Positions 45,131 through 53,940 of a stretch of 64,000 nt of DNA are shown in pieces. Where the stretch lies: contig JAAXHG010000030.1 in NCBI GenBank assembly GCA_012270995.1, positions 1-64,000 on the forward strand, written 5' to 3'. This DNA is from Vicinamibacteraceae bacterium (lineage in GTDB: Bacteria; Acidobacteriota; Thermoanaerobaculia; Multivoradales; Multivoraceae). The first letter of the stretch is position 1; each line of letters begins with the position of its first letter. The notes under the pieces are model-generated. The model was not told the origin of the DNA, made no database searches, and saw nothing but the letters and a program-made list of their open reading frames with translations. Both the position numbers and the translations under genes were made by a program.

Positions 45131-45201
45131 CGCTGTCTGCACTCAGCTTATCGGGCCAGCCTGCCCCGTTCGTCCGCTCGTCCAGAAGGCCTGGCGCCGC
45201 G

Positions 45202-46389
45202 CTACAGCGACGCCAGCAGGTCGCCGAGTTGCTCCAGGCTTGCGAGGTTGTGGACCGGCAGGAAGTCGTCGACGTGCGGGAGCGCGGCCACGATGCCGCG
45301 GGTCAGCGGCTGGTAGTCGGCCGAGCCGAGCAGCGGATTGAGCCAGATCAGTCGATGGCAGCTTCGGTGCAGGCGTTCCATCTCGTAGCCGAGGAGATCG
45401 ATGTCGCCGCGGTCCCAGCCGTCGCTGATGATCAGCACGGCGGCGCCCTGACCGAGCAGGCGGCGGCTCCAGGTGAAGTTGAACTCGCGCAGTGCGTCGC
45501 CGGTGCGGGTGCCCCCGCCCCAGTCCTCGATGCGGTGGGCCGCGGCCTGTAGTGCGCGGTCGACATCGCGTTCGGCCAGTTCCCGGGTCAGGCGAGTCAA
45601 CCGCGTGCCGAAGGCGAACGCCTCGACTCGGGAGATGCCCGGATCGGCCGAGCGCGGATGGGAGACCGCGTAGATGAAGTGGAGCAGCAGGCGCGAGTAG
45701 GGCTCCATCGAGCCGGAGATGTCGCAGAGCAGGACCAGCGGACGGCGCCGGTGCTTGCGGCCGCGCCGTACCAGGTCCACCATCTCGCCTCCCTGGGTCA
45801 GGCTGCGCCGCAGCGTCCGGCGCAGGTCGAGCCGGTGGCCGTGGCGGTCCGGCCGGAGCCGCCGGGTGCGGCGCGTTTCGAGCTGCCAGCGCATCGTCGC
45901 CATGAGCCGCTTGATCTCGTCCAGCTCCTCCCCCTCGAGCTGGGCGAAGTCCTTCTGCCGCAGCGCCTCCCGGGCGCTGTAGAGCTGGGTGCGGGCGGTG
46001 TTCTCCCGGTCGTCCGCTCGGTCGTCGCTGGCGTCGCTGTCGCCCCGCGCCAGTTTCTGGATCGCGGCCCGCTTCGTCCGTTCGGTCCGGCGCTGGATCA
46101 TCAATCCCAGCTCGAGTTGCTCGAGTTCGCGCGGGTCGCGGGCCTGCCAGAACAGCTCGAAGGCCTTGTTGAACCACGGAAGGTCGCGTCGCCGGCTGAC
46201 CAGGACCGCCCGGGCCGCCGCCTTTACGTCGCCCTTACGGGCGAGGTCCACGAGTTCGAGCGCGGCCACCCAGTCCCGGAGCTGGGTCGGCGTGACGTCC
46301 AGGCTGCCGACGCGCAGCAGGCGGCCGAAGAGGACGATGTTGCGGAGCAGGTGGCCGCGGGCGGCGGCAGCCGCCGCGCCTTCAGTCAC
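45202..46389 (-). CDS. VWA domain protein, CoxE-like
   Basis: The protein has 395 residues. The N-terminal half is helical and basic. The C-terminal half is a von Willebrand A domain with the metal site DISGS (LVLLCDISGSMEPYSR), later TRTGD, and the LIISDGWDRGD strand. Proteins of this type pair with MoxR ATPases in maturation of molybdenum or other complex enzymes. Its GTG start overlaps the stop of the MoxR gene upstream by eight bases, which confirms the pairing. The client protein is not in the window; no Cox-type dehydrogenase gene is nearby. Confidence 0.9.
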   Translation of the reverse strand: MTEGAAAAAARGHLLRNIVLFGRLLRVGSLDVTPTQLRDWVAALELVDLARKGDVKAAARAVLVSRRRDLPWFNKAFELFWQARDPRELEQLELGLMIQRRTERTKRAAIQKLARGDSDASDDRADDRENTARTQLYSAREALRQKDFAQLEGEELDEIKRLMATMRWQLETRRTRRLRPDRHGHRLDLRRTLRRSLTQGGEMVDLVRRGRKHRRRPLVLLCDISGSMEPYSRLLLHFIYAVSHPRSADPGISRVEAFAFGTRLTRLTRELAERDVDRALQAAAHRIEDWGGGTRTGDALREFNFTWSRRLLGQGAAVLIISDGWDRGDIDLLGYEMERLHRSCHRLIWLNPLLGSADYQPLTRGIVAALPHVDDFLPVHNLASLEQLGDLLASL

Positions 46390-47332
46390 CTGGGGACTGG
46401 CTCTTCCGGAGCAGCCGGCACACCGCCTCGTCGTCGATCTTGTCGAGGTCGTCCTGGTACTTGAGCAGCACGCCCAGGGTGTCGCGCAGGATGTCGTCGG
46501 AGAGCGTTTCCTGGTCGAGGGCGATCAGGGCGTTCGTCCAGTCCAGGGTCTCGGCGACGCCCGGCTGCTTGAACAGGTCCTCCTCGCGGAGCGCCTGGAC
46601 CAGCCGGACGATCTCGGCGGCGAAGTGCTCGGGCGCTTCGGGAACGCGGCGGAGCACGATCTGGACTTCCTTCTCGTAGTCCGGGAAGTCGATCCAGTGG
46701 TAGAGGCAGCGCCGCTTCAGCGCGTCGTGGACCTCGCGGGTGCGGTTCGAGGTGACGACGGCGACCGGCGGCGTCTCGGCGGCGACCGTGCCGATCTCCG
46801 GGATCGTGATCTGGAAGTCGGCCAGGATCTCGAGCAGGTAGGCCTCGAACTCCTCGTCGGCCCGGTCCAGCTCGTCGATCAGCAGCACCGGCGGGGCCTC
46901 GCCCCTGCGGCTCTGCCGAACCGCTCGCAGCAGCGGCCGCTCGAGCAGGAAGTCGGAGGAGAAGACGTCGTCGACCGCGGTGCGGGCGTCGCCGCCGCCT
47001 GCCGCCTCCAGACCGCGCAGGTGGAGCAGTTGCCGCCGGTAGTTCCACTCGTAGACGGCGGTCGAGACGTCGAGGCCCTCGTAGCACTGCAGCCGGATCA
47101 GCTCCGAGCCGAGGCAGCGGGCGAGGGCCTTGGCGACCTCCGTCTTGCCGACGCCGGGCTCGCCTTCGAGAAAGATCGGCTTGCCCATGCTGAGCGACAG
47201 GTAGATCGCGGTGGCGAGGTCGCGTTCGGCGATGTAGTCCTCGGCGCGGAGCGCCGAGATCACCGCGTCGACGTCGGGGAAGCGAGGAGCGGAGCGGGCG
47301 CCGGAGCGCCGGAAGTCGGGGGAAACGGTCAT
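46382..47332 (-). CDS. MoxR family AAA ATPase
   Basis: The protein has 316 residues. Walker A GEPGVGKTE, Walker B VLLIDELDRADEEFEAYLLEILADF, sensor ATSNRTREVHDALKRRCLYHWIDFPD and the C-terminal lid are all in place. It acts as a remodelling chaperone with the VWA protein encoded next. The ATG is preceded by only moderate ribosome-site sequence. About 142 bases upstream, to 47474, are GC-rich with short palindromes (for example GCCGCCTTCGGCGGC) and no gene. Confidence 0.92.
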   Translation of the reverse strand: MTVSPDFRRSGARSAPRFPDVDAVISALRAEDYIAERDLATAIYLSLSMGKPIFLEGEPGVGKTEVAKALARCLGSELIRLQCYEGLDVSTAVYEWNYRRQLLHLRGLEAAGGGDARTAVDDVFSSDFLLERPLLRAVRQSRRGEAPPVLLIDELDRADEEFEAYLLEILADFQITIPEIGTVAAETPPVAVVTSNRTREVHDALKRRCLYHWIDFPDYEKEVQIVLRRVPEAPEHFAAEIVRLVQALREEDLFKQPGVAETLDWTNALIALDQETLSDDILRDTLGVLLKYQDDLDKIDDEAVCRLLRKSQSPGD

Positions 47333-47474
47333 CGTCGTAGAGGCGGCGGCAGGCTATCGCAGGCGGAACCGGGCCTTGGCCGGCGCGTTCTCCTGGCCGC
47401 CTTCGGCGGCGGCGGGTCTCAGTCCGGGCGCCCGCCTTCGGGCGGTCGGATGTCAGACCCGCGCACCCGGCGTC

Positions 47475-48962
47475 TTACAAGTCGATGATCGCGCCGATCT
47501 CATCTGGCAGCGGCCTGGGTTTCGACAGCAGGGAGATGCCGAAGAAGAGCGTCAGCGACAGCAGCAACGAGATGGCGCCGCCGTGGATGCCGTGGGGCAC
47601 CTGGATCTTGGCGATCTCGATGATGAAGTTGACCAGCAGGCCCGAGACGATCGCGACGTTCGCCGCCAGCGGCGTCGCCCGCTTCCAGTTGAAGCCGATC
47701 GCCACGGTCGGCACCAGCGCCGCCGCGAACGTGCCCCAGCCGAAGGTGCCGAGCAGAGCGACCAGGTCCTCCTTGGAGAGGCTGACGAAGAGCGCCGCGC
47801 CGACTGCCAGGCCGAGCGTCGCGACCCGGGCCCAGAACAGCTCCTTCCTGATCGGCTTGCCGGTGATCGCCTTGGGGATGTCGTGGATGATCGCCGCCGC
47901 GCCGATGTTCAGGAAGCCGTCCGCCGTCGACATGATCGCGGCGAACAGTCCGGCGAAGACGACGCCGGCGAGGATCGGGTGAGCGTAGGACTGGAGGAAG
48001 GCGTAGGCCGCGTCGTCGGGCTGGCCGAGTTCGGGGTGGTCGCCGCCGACGACGAGAGCGCGCATCGCGAAGCCGATCGCGATCCAGAGCAGGGCGGCCA
48101 ACGTGCCGGCGATCGCGCTGACCAGGAAGATCTGCTTGAACTGGCGGATCCGCTTGTTCATCATCAGCTTGGTGACGATGTGGGGCTGCCCGCAGGCGCC
48201 GACCACGAACAGCAGGTAATAGGACAGCGCCCCCATGATGCCGAGGGTGCCCCACGGGCCGATCGCCTCCGGGTCGTCGTTCACGACCGTCATCGCGCCG
48301 CCTGCGACGCCCCCGTCGACCGCCTGAATGGCCGCGATCAGGACGAGCACTCCGGCGATCGCCATCACCGCGCCCTGGACGACGTCGGTGTAGACGCCGG
48401 CGATGATGCCGCCGGTGACGCAGTAGAAGACGAGGACCGCGACGGAGATCGTCATCGCGGCGCCGAGGCTGACGTGCGGGACCCAGTCGACGCTGTTCAG
48501 GATCTCCTGCAGCACGACCGCCATCGCCATGATCTGCGCCGCCAGGTAGCCGACGACCCCGAGGATGATCGCCACCGCGGTCAGGAAGCGGCTCGTTTCG
48601 CTCTGGTAACGGAGCGCCACGGTGTCGGGTAGCGAGACCGTCTGGTACACCTCCGAGAAGATGCGCAGCCGCTTCGCTACGAGGAAGAACGTGAAGCAGG
48701 AAGCCACCGTGCCGCAGACGATCATCCAAATGGACGTCATGCCCTGGCTGTAGACGAGGCCCGGGCCGCCGACGAAGCCGAAGCCGGAAAGCGTGCTCGA
48801 GAAGAGAGCGAAGGCCGTGACGATGATGCCGAGCTCGCGCCCGGCCATGAAGAAGTCCTGGGTTGACTTCGTGCGCCTGAGGGCCCAGATGCCGACGCCG
48901 ATGCAGAGCGCGAAGTAGATGACCAGGCAGGTCAGGACGACCGCGTTGCGACTCTCCTCCAT
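47475..48962 (-). CDS. SSS family sodium:solute symporter with partner subunit
   Basis: This LeuT-fold protein of 495 residues has DFFMAGRELGIIVTAFALFSSTLSG, GGPGLVYSQGM, the sodium-site segment AAIMSTADGFLNIGAAAIIHDI, and about 13 helices. The sequence is closer to the acetate or solute branch than the one at 23345. Its ATG overlaps the stop of the upstream membrane gene by one base (TGATG), so that gene, a probable small subunit, is translated with it. The solute is not known. Confidence 0.92.
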   Translation of the reverse strand: MEESRNAVVLTCLVIYFALCIGVGIWALRRTKSTQDFFMAGRELGIIVTAFALFSSTLSGFGFVGGPGLVYSQGMTSIWMIVCGTVASCFTFFLVAKRLRIFSEVYQTVSLPDTVALRYQSETSRFLTAVAIILGVVGYLAAQIMAMAVVLQEILNSVDWVPHVSLGAAMTISVAVLVFYCVTGGIIAGVYTDVVQGAVMAIAGVLVLIAAIQAVDGGVAGGAMTVVNDDPEAIGPWGTLGIMGALSYYLLFVVGACGQPHIVTKLMMNKRIRQFKQIFLVSAIAGTLAALLWIAIGFAMRALVVGGDHPELGQPDDAAYAFLQSYAHPILAGVVFAGLFAAIMSTADGFLNIGAAAIIHDIPKAITGKPIRKELFWARVATLGLAVGAALFVSLSKEDLVALLGTFGWGTFAAALVPTVAIGFNWKRATPLAANVAIVSGLLVNFIIEIAKIQVPHGIHGGAISLLLSLTLFFGISLLSKPRPLPDEIGAIIDL

Positions 48963-49570
48963 CAGTCGGCCCCTGCCTCCGCCGGGTCGCCGCCGGCCGC
49001 TTCAAGTTCCTTCTGGCGCTGGGCCGCCGCGAGCTCCGCCACCTTCCGTTCGTCTTCCTCGGTGAAGAACCAGCGGTCGAAGATCCGCATGTAGACGATC
49101 ATGAAGAACACCGGGAACGGCCAGACCGCATAGAAGACCCAGGCGGTCGGCCTGGGGAAGCCCAGGAACAGCGTGTGGACCTCTTCGGTGGCGTAGCGCT
49201 GGTACGAGAAGACGAGCGCGGTGAAGATGGCCGCCAGGACCAGGGTGCCGAAGACCAGGGGCTGCTTCGCGGGCCCCAGGGAGGTGCCGCCGTCCTTGCG
49301 CCGCTCCATCCCCATCGCCAGGCAGCCGCCGAAGAACAGGACCTGGAAGACGACGAAGGCCCAGCCGATCCAGAGCGTTCGTGCGTGACGTTCGGCGCCC
49401 GGACCGCCCTGGCGCATCGTGGCGAAGCGGTCGTGCTCGAAGCCGCTGCTGCTCACCACCTGCTCCGTCGCGCCGTCCTGTACGACTACTTCCGTTGGCG
49501 TGACGAACGCCACGCCGACGGCGAGACACATGCCGATCAGCGTGAGGAAGACGAACCAGTGGAGCTTCAT
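48962..49570 (-). CDS. Three- to four-helix membrane protein paired with SSS symporter
   Basis: The protein has 202 residues. Helices are at WFVFLTLIGMCLAVGVAFV, TLWIGWAFVVFQVLFFGGC, PLVFGTLVLAAIFTALVFS and FYAVWPFPVFFMIVYMRIF. A charged C-terminal tail is rich in Ala, Glu and Lys. It is co-encoded with and coupled to the SSS gene. It is larger than the DUF4212-type small subunits of other symporters and I do not recognise a family. The ATG at 49570 gives an N-terminal helix at once. It is divergent from the ABC gene at 49660. Confidence 0.7.
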   Translation of the reverse strand: MKLHWFVFLTLIGMCLAVGVAFVTPTEVVVQDGATEQVVSSSGFEHDRFATMRQGGPGAERHARTLWIGWAFVVFQVLFFGGCLAMGMERRKDGGTSLGPAKQPLVFGTLVLAAIFTALVFSYQRYATEEVHTLFLGFPRPTAWVFYAVWPFPVFFMIVYMRIFDRWFFTEEDERKVAELAAAQRQKELEAAGGDPAEAGAD

Positions 49571-49659
49571 GTGGTGGCGCGCCGGGAGCGGGAGAAAGCC
49601 GCGGAAGCCTACCCCAAACGGCGGCACTCGGGGCTACCTCGTTGCTATGGTCCCCCGCC

Positions 49660-51507
49660 ATGGAGGCCGCTTCGGCACTGGCAGACAAGCCGCTCCGCCG
49701 CCTGCTGGCCTACATGCGCCTGGCCCCCGGTGGCTACGTCCTGGGCGGGGTCCTCACCCTCCTCTACGCGGTCTTCTTCCAGCTCATCCCGCTGGCGATC
49801 CGGGACATCGTCGCCGCGTTCGAAGACGCCCCGGACGCGGTTGGGCGCGCGATCCTCTGGCTGGTCGCCGCCTCGGTCTTTCTGGCTCTGGCGCGGCTGT
49901 TCTCGCGCATCGTGATGTTCAACATCGGCCGGCAGATCGAGTTCCGCATCCGCAACGACTACTTCGCCCATCTCCAGAGCCTGCCGCAGTCCTTCTACCT
50001 CGCTCACCGCACCGGCGATCTCATGTCGCGGGCCGTGAACGACATCAACAGCATCCGGATGTTCCTGGGGATGGGGTTGCTCAACCTGCTGCAGACGCCG
50101 GTGCTGTTCGCGGGCGCCCTGGTCGTGCTGCTGCCGGTGGACGCGATGCTGACTCTCTGTGCGCTGGGGCCGTTCCCGCTCTTCGTCCTGATCACCCGGC
50201 ATTACAGCCGCTACATGTTCCAGGCCAACCTTGCCGGCCAGGAACAGCTCGGCAAGGTCTCGACGGTCGTGCAGGAGAACGCGTCGGGCGCGCTGGTGGT
50301 CAAGGCCTACGACCTGTCCGACCTGGAGCGCGACCGCTTCGAGGACCAGAACCAGGAGCTCTTCCGGCGGATGATGAAGGTCGGGATCATGCAGACGACG
50401 ATGTTCGCCAGCGTCAGCCTGGTGCCGGCCCTCTCGGCTGCCGTCGTTCTGTGGTTGGGTGGCCAGCGGGTACAGGCCGGCCTGCTCGGCACCGAGGACC
50501 TGTGGCTGTTCTGGGGCCTGATCGGCATGCTCACCTTCCCGACGATGATGCTGGGCTTCGTCGTGTCGATCACCCAGCGCGGGCTCGCGGCGCTGGAGCG
50601 GCTGGGCGCCGTGCTGGACATCGTGCCGTCGATTCGCGACCGCGAGGATGTGGCGGCCGTCTCGGAGATCAAGGGCCGCGTCGAGTTCAGGAACCTGACG
50701 TTCACCTATCCGGGCAGCTACGTGCCGGCGCTCCAGGGTGTAAATCTGACCGTGGAGGCCGGCAGCACGGTCGGCATCGTGGGGCCCGTCGGCTCCGGCA
50801 AGACGACCCTGGTCAGTCTGGTGCCGAGGCTCCTGGAGGTCGACGACGGCGCGATCCTGATCGACGGCGTGGACCTCAACCGGATGCCGGTCCATCTGCT
50901 GCGTTCGAGCATCGCCATGGTGCCGCAGGACAGCTTCCTGTTCTCCATCTCCGTGACCGAGAACATCCGCTACGGCGTACCCGACGGCCACCTCGCGGAG
51001 GTCAGGCGGGCGGCCGCCCGGGCCCAGGTCGAACGGGAGATCGAGGAGTTCGAGGACGGCTTCGACACCGTCGTCGGCGAACGCGGCGTCACCCTGTCGG
51101 GTGGCCAGCGCCAGCGCGTCGCCCTGGCGCGGGCGATGATCCTGCGTCCGTCGATCCTCATCCTCGACGACTCCCTCTCGAGCGTCGACCACGGGACCGA
51201 GGAGGCGATCCTGGGTGACCTCGAGGGACGGCGGCGGGGCCGCACCTGCTTCATCGTGGCGCACCGGATCTCGGCGGTGCGGCACGCGGACCAGATCGTC
51301 GTGCTCGAGGACGGCCGGATCACCGAGCGCGGTACGCACCGCGAGCTCGTCGAGCTGGGTGGCTTCTACGCCCGGCTGCACCATCGCCAGGAACTGCTGT
51401 CGGAGTTGGAGCTCGGTGATGGTGCCGCCGTGACGGAGCCGGCCGCCCGTGTTCGGCCCGCGGCCGCTTCGGGGCAGCAGCGGTTGCCCCTGGGGGAGCC
51501 GTCGTGA
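49660..51507 (+). CDS. ABC exporter half, degenerate ATPase (subunit 1)
   Basis: This fused permease-ATPase of 615 residues has about six membrane helices and SRAVNDINSIRMFLGMG, the coupling region of exporters. The ATPase has Walker A GPVGSGKTT, VTLSGGQRQRVALARA, and ILILDDSLSSVD, in which Asp replaces the catalytic Glu of Walker B, as in asymmetric heterodimers. The next gene overlaps by four bases (GTGA), so a heterodimer is very likely. The cargo (drug, lipid or peptide) is not known. Confidence 0.93.
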   Translation: MEAASALADKPLRRLLAYMRLAPGGYVLGGVLTLLYAVFFQLIPLAIRDIVAAFEDAPDAVGRAILWLVAASVFLALARLFSRIVMFNIGRQIEFRIRNDYFAHLQSLPQSFYLAHRTGDLMSRAVNDINSIRMFLGMGLLNLLQTPVLFAGALVVLLPVDAMLTLCALGPFPLFVLITRHYSRYMFQANLAGQEQLGKVSTVVQENASGALVVKAYDLSDLERDRFEDQNQELFRRMMKVGIMQTTMFASVSLVPALSAAVVLWLGGQRVQAGLLGTEDLWLFWGLIGMLTFPTMMLGFVVSITQRGLAALERLGAVLDIVPSIRDREDVAAVSEIKGRVEFRNLTFTYPGSYVPALQGVNLTVEAGSTVGIVGPVGSGKTTLVSLVPRLLEVDDGAILIDGVDLNRMPVHLLRSSIAMVPQDSFLFSISVTENIRYGVPDGHLAEVRRAAARAQVEREIEEFEDGFDTVVGERGVTLSGGQRQRVALARAMILRPSILILDDSLSSVDHGTEEAILGDLEGRRRGRTCFIVAHRISAVRHADQIVVLEDGRITERGTHRELVELGGFYARLHHRQELLSELELGDGAAVTEPAARVRPAAASGQQRLPLGEPS

Positions 51508-53372
51508 GCGAGGAACGGAGCGAGTCTGCCCAGCTCGGCCGCGAGCGGGACCTCGGCAAGGTCTACGACACGGAGCTGATCAAGCGGCTGTGGCCGTTCA
51601 TGCGGCCCTACCGCGGCTGGATCGCGTTCAACTTCGCCATGATCCCGCCGCGCGCCCTCCTCGAACTGATGCCGGCGCTGGTCGTCGGCGCTGCGCTGAA
51701 CTACCTGACCGAGGGGGTGACGACGACGGAAGTGGGGTGGATGGCGCCCTTCGTCGTGCCGCGGTTGGGACTCGGGCCCCTGGCCTGGATGTTCGGGCTC
51801 GTGTTCCTCATCTCGGTCGTCACGTTGATCGTCGACTGGCTGCGCGCCTTCTCGATGATCTCGCTCGGCCAGCGCACGGTCCGGGACGTCCGCAGAACGC
51901 TGTTCGATCACGTTCAGCGGCTGCCGATGCGCTTCTTCGACCGCTACCCGGTCGGCCGCCTCGTGACGCGGCTTACGAACGACCTGGAGCACCTGGCGGA
52001 GATGTTCTCGGCTGGCGTCATCGCCATGGTGGCCGACCTGTTCGTCATGGTCGTCATCCTCACGATGCTGTTCGCGATCGACCCGCGGCTGGCGCTGGCG
52101 GCGCTGGCCCTGGTGCCGGTCCTGGGCATCGCGGCGGCGATCTTCCGCTACAAGGTAAGGGAGGCTTACCGGGAGGTGCGGGTCAAGATCGCGCGCCTCA
52201 ACGCCCACCTGCAGGAGACGATCTCCGGCATGAAGGTGGTCCAGTTGTTCGCCCGCGAACGGCGCAACTTCGAGGACTTCAGGCGCGAGAACGCCTCCCA
52301 CCGGGACTCCTGGCTGCGCTCGATCCGCTACGACGCGCTGCTGTTCTCGACCGTCGACCTGGCGACGAACCTGACCCGGGCGCTCATCTTCTGGTACGGC
52401 GCGCAGATGGTGGGCCTGGGCGACGTCACGCTCGGCACGATCTACGTGTTCTCCGACTACATGAGCCGGTTCTTCCGGCCGCTGATGGACCTGTCGGCGA
52501 AGTACTCGGTGATGCAGTCGTCCATGGCGAGCGCCGAGCGCGTGTTCCAGCTCCTCGACGAGCCGCGGGAGCCCGAGGGCAAGGCGGAGGCGCCGTCGCC
52601 GGGCCCGGCGGCCGCGACGGAGGCGGAGCCGGGCGGCTCCGAGGTCGAGTTCGACGGCGTGACGTTCGCCTACGGTTCCGAGACGGTGCTGCGTGACGTC
52701 TCGTTCCGGGTCGCTGCCGGCGAGAGGGTGGCGATCGTCGGCCACACCGGGTCCGGCAAGACGACGACACTCAAGCTGCTGGCGCGTCTCTACGAGCTGC
52801 AGGAGGGGTCGATCCGGGTCGACGGCAGGGACATCCGGGACATCCCGAAGCCCGAACTGCGGCGGCGGATGGCGTTCGTGCTCCAGGACGTCTTCCTGTT
52901 TGACGGCGACCTGCGCTACAACATCGTCCTCGGCCGCGACGTCGCCGACAACGTGGTCGACGAAGCGGCACGCGCCACCCACGTCGACCACCTGATCGAG
53001 CGGCTGCCGAACGGCTGGGCGCACAAGGTCAGCGAGCGCGGCGTCAACTTCTCGACCGGCCAGCGGCAGTTGCTCTCCTTCGCCCGCGCCCTCGCACGCG
53101 AACCCCAGCTCCTGCTCCTCGACGAAGCCACTTCCAGCGTCGACACCGAAACCGAGGCCCTGATTCAGGACGCCCTCCACCATCTGATGGCGGGCAAGAC
53201 CTCGATCGTCGTTGCCCACCGGCTGTCGACGATCAAGGACGTCGACCGCATCTACGTCTTTCATCACGGCGCCATCTGCGAACACGGCACCCATAACGAG
53301 CTCCTCGAGCGGCGAGGTGTCTACTGGCGCCTCTACCAGTTGCAGTACGCGCAGCAGGAGACGGCGGCGTAG
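51504..53372 (+). CDS. ABC exporter half, canonical Walker B (subunit 2)
   Basis: The protein has 622 residues. The membrane domain includes MIPPRALLELMPALVVG and RFFDRYPVGRLVTRLTNDLEHL. The ATPase has Walker A HTGSGKTTTLKLLA, a signature FSTGQRQLLSFARAL (Thr and Gln within the LSGGQ position), and an intact Walker B LLLLDEATSSVD with Glu. The signature lesion together with the partner's Walker B change gives one active site and one weak site. The GTG start is within the end of subunit 1. The distinct residues after 560 (RGVYWRLYQLQYAQQ) are normal. Confidence 0.93.
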   Translation: MSEERSESAQLGRERDLGKVYDTELIKRLWPFMRPYRGWIAFNFAMIPPRALLELMPALVVGAALNYLTEGVTTTEVGWMAPFVVPRLGLGPLAWMFGLVFLISVVTLIVDWLRAFSMISLGQRTVRDVRRTLFDHVQRLPMRFFDRYPVGRLVTRLTNDLEHLAEMFSAGVIAMVADLFVMVVILTMLFAIDPRLALAALALVPVLGIAAAIFRYKVREAYREVRVKIARLNAHLQETISGMKVVQLFARERRNFEDFRRENASHRDSWLRSIRYDALLFSTVDLATNLTRALIFWYGAQMVGLGDVTLGTIYVFSDYMSRFFRPLMDLSAKYSVMQSSMASAERVFQLLDEPREPEGKAEAPSPGPAAATEAEPGGSEVEFDGVTFAYGSETVLRDVSFRVAAGERVAIVGHTGSGKTTTLKLLARLYELQEGSIRVDGRDIRDIPKPELRRRMAFVLQDVFLFDGDLRYNIVLGRDVADNVVDEAARATHVDHLIERLPNGWAHKVSERGVNFSTGQRQLLSFARALAREPQLLLLDEATSSVDTETEALIQDALHHLMAGKTSIVVAHRLSTIKDVDRIYVFHHGAICEHGTHNELLERRGVYWRLYQLQYAQQETAA

Positions 53373-53524
53373 CTGCGTTGTCGCGCAAGACTTCTCGCCT
53401 GTTCCCGGAAAGCGCGATCAGCCCGGCTGCTCGTTCGGTCGAGAGGCGGCCCGAGGCCGTCGGGGACCGTCGGAGGTTGTAGACTGGCTCCGCTCTGCAT
53501 CGAGCGGCTGCCGAGGTAGTCCAT

Positions 53525-53914
53525 GTGAAGTACTTTCCCCTGATCGCGCGCACTCTGCTCGGGCTGATCTTCCTCTACTATGGCGTGGCTGAGTTCAAAG
53601 CGGTTCCGCAGCCTGGCATGGACCCCGAAGCCAGCGCCTTCATCGGAGCACTCATGGACTCCGGCTACTTCTGGCAGCTCCTCAAAGTGCTGGAGATCGT
53701 CTGCGGCACACTGTTGATCGTCGGACGGTTCGTGCCCCTGATGCTCATCGTGCTCGCGCCGGTCGTGCTGAACGGAATGCTGTTCCACATCTTGCTGTCG
53801 CCCGACGGGAAGACCGCGGTTGTGGCGCTGACGTTGGCGCTGGGTCTTTACCTTGCCTACCAGTACCGCTCCAGCTTCCGGGGCGTGCTCCAACCTAGGA
53901 CGTCGCTGGATTGA
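53525..53914 (+). CDS. DoxX-like membrane protein
   Basis: The protein has 129 residues with four helices (LIARTLLGLIFLYYGVAEF, FWQLLKVLEIVCGTLLIVGR, LMLIVLAPVVLNGMLFHIL, VVALTLALGLYLAYQY). The layout fits DoxX-type proteins, whose role is unclear and often concerns membrane redox or sulfur chemistry. Start is GTG, with GAGGTAG upstream. It ends 26 bases before the convergent sulfatase gene. Confidence 0.82.
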   Translation: MKYFPLIARTLLGLIFLYYGVAEFKAVPQPGMDPEASAFIGALMDSGYFWQLLKVLEIVCGTLLIVGRFVPLMLIVLAPVVLNGMLFHILLSPDGKTAVVALTLALGLYLAYQYRSSFRGVLQPRTSLD

Positions 53915-53940
53915 TGCCCTGGAGCCGCGATCTGATCCTC

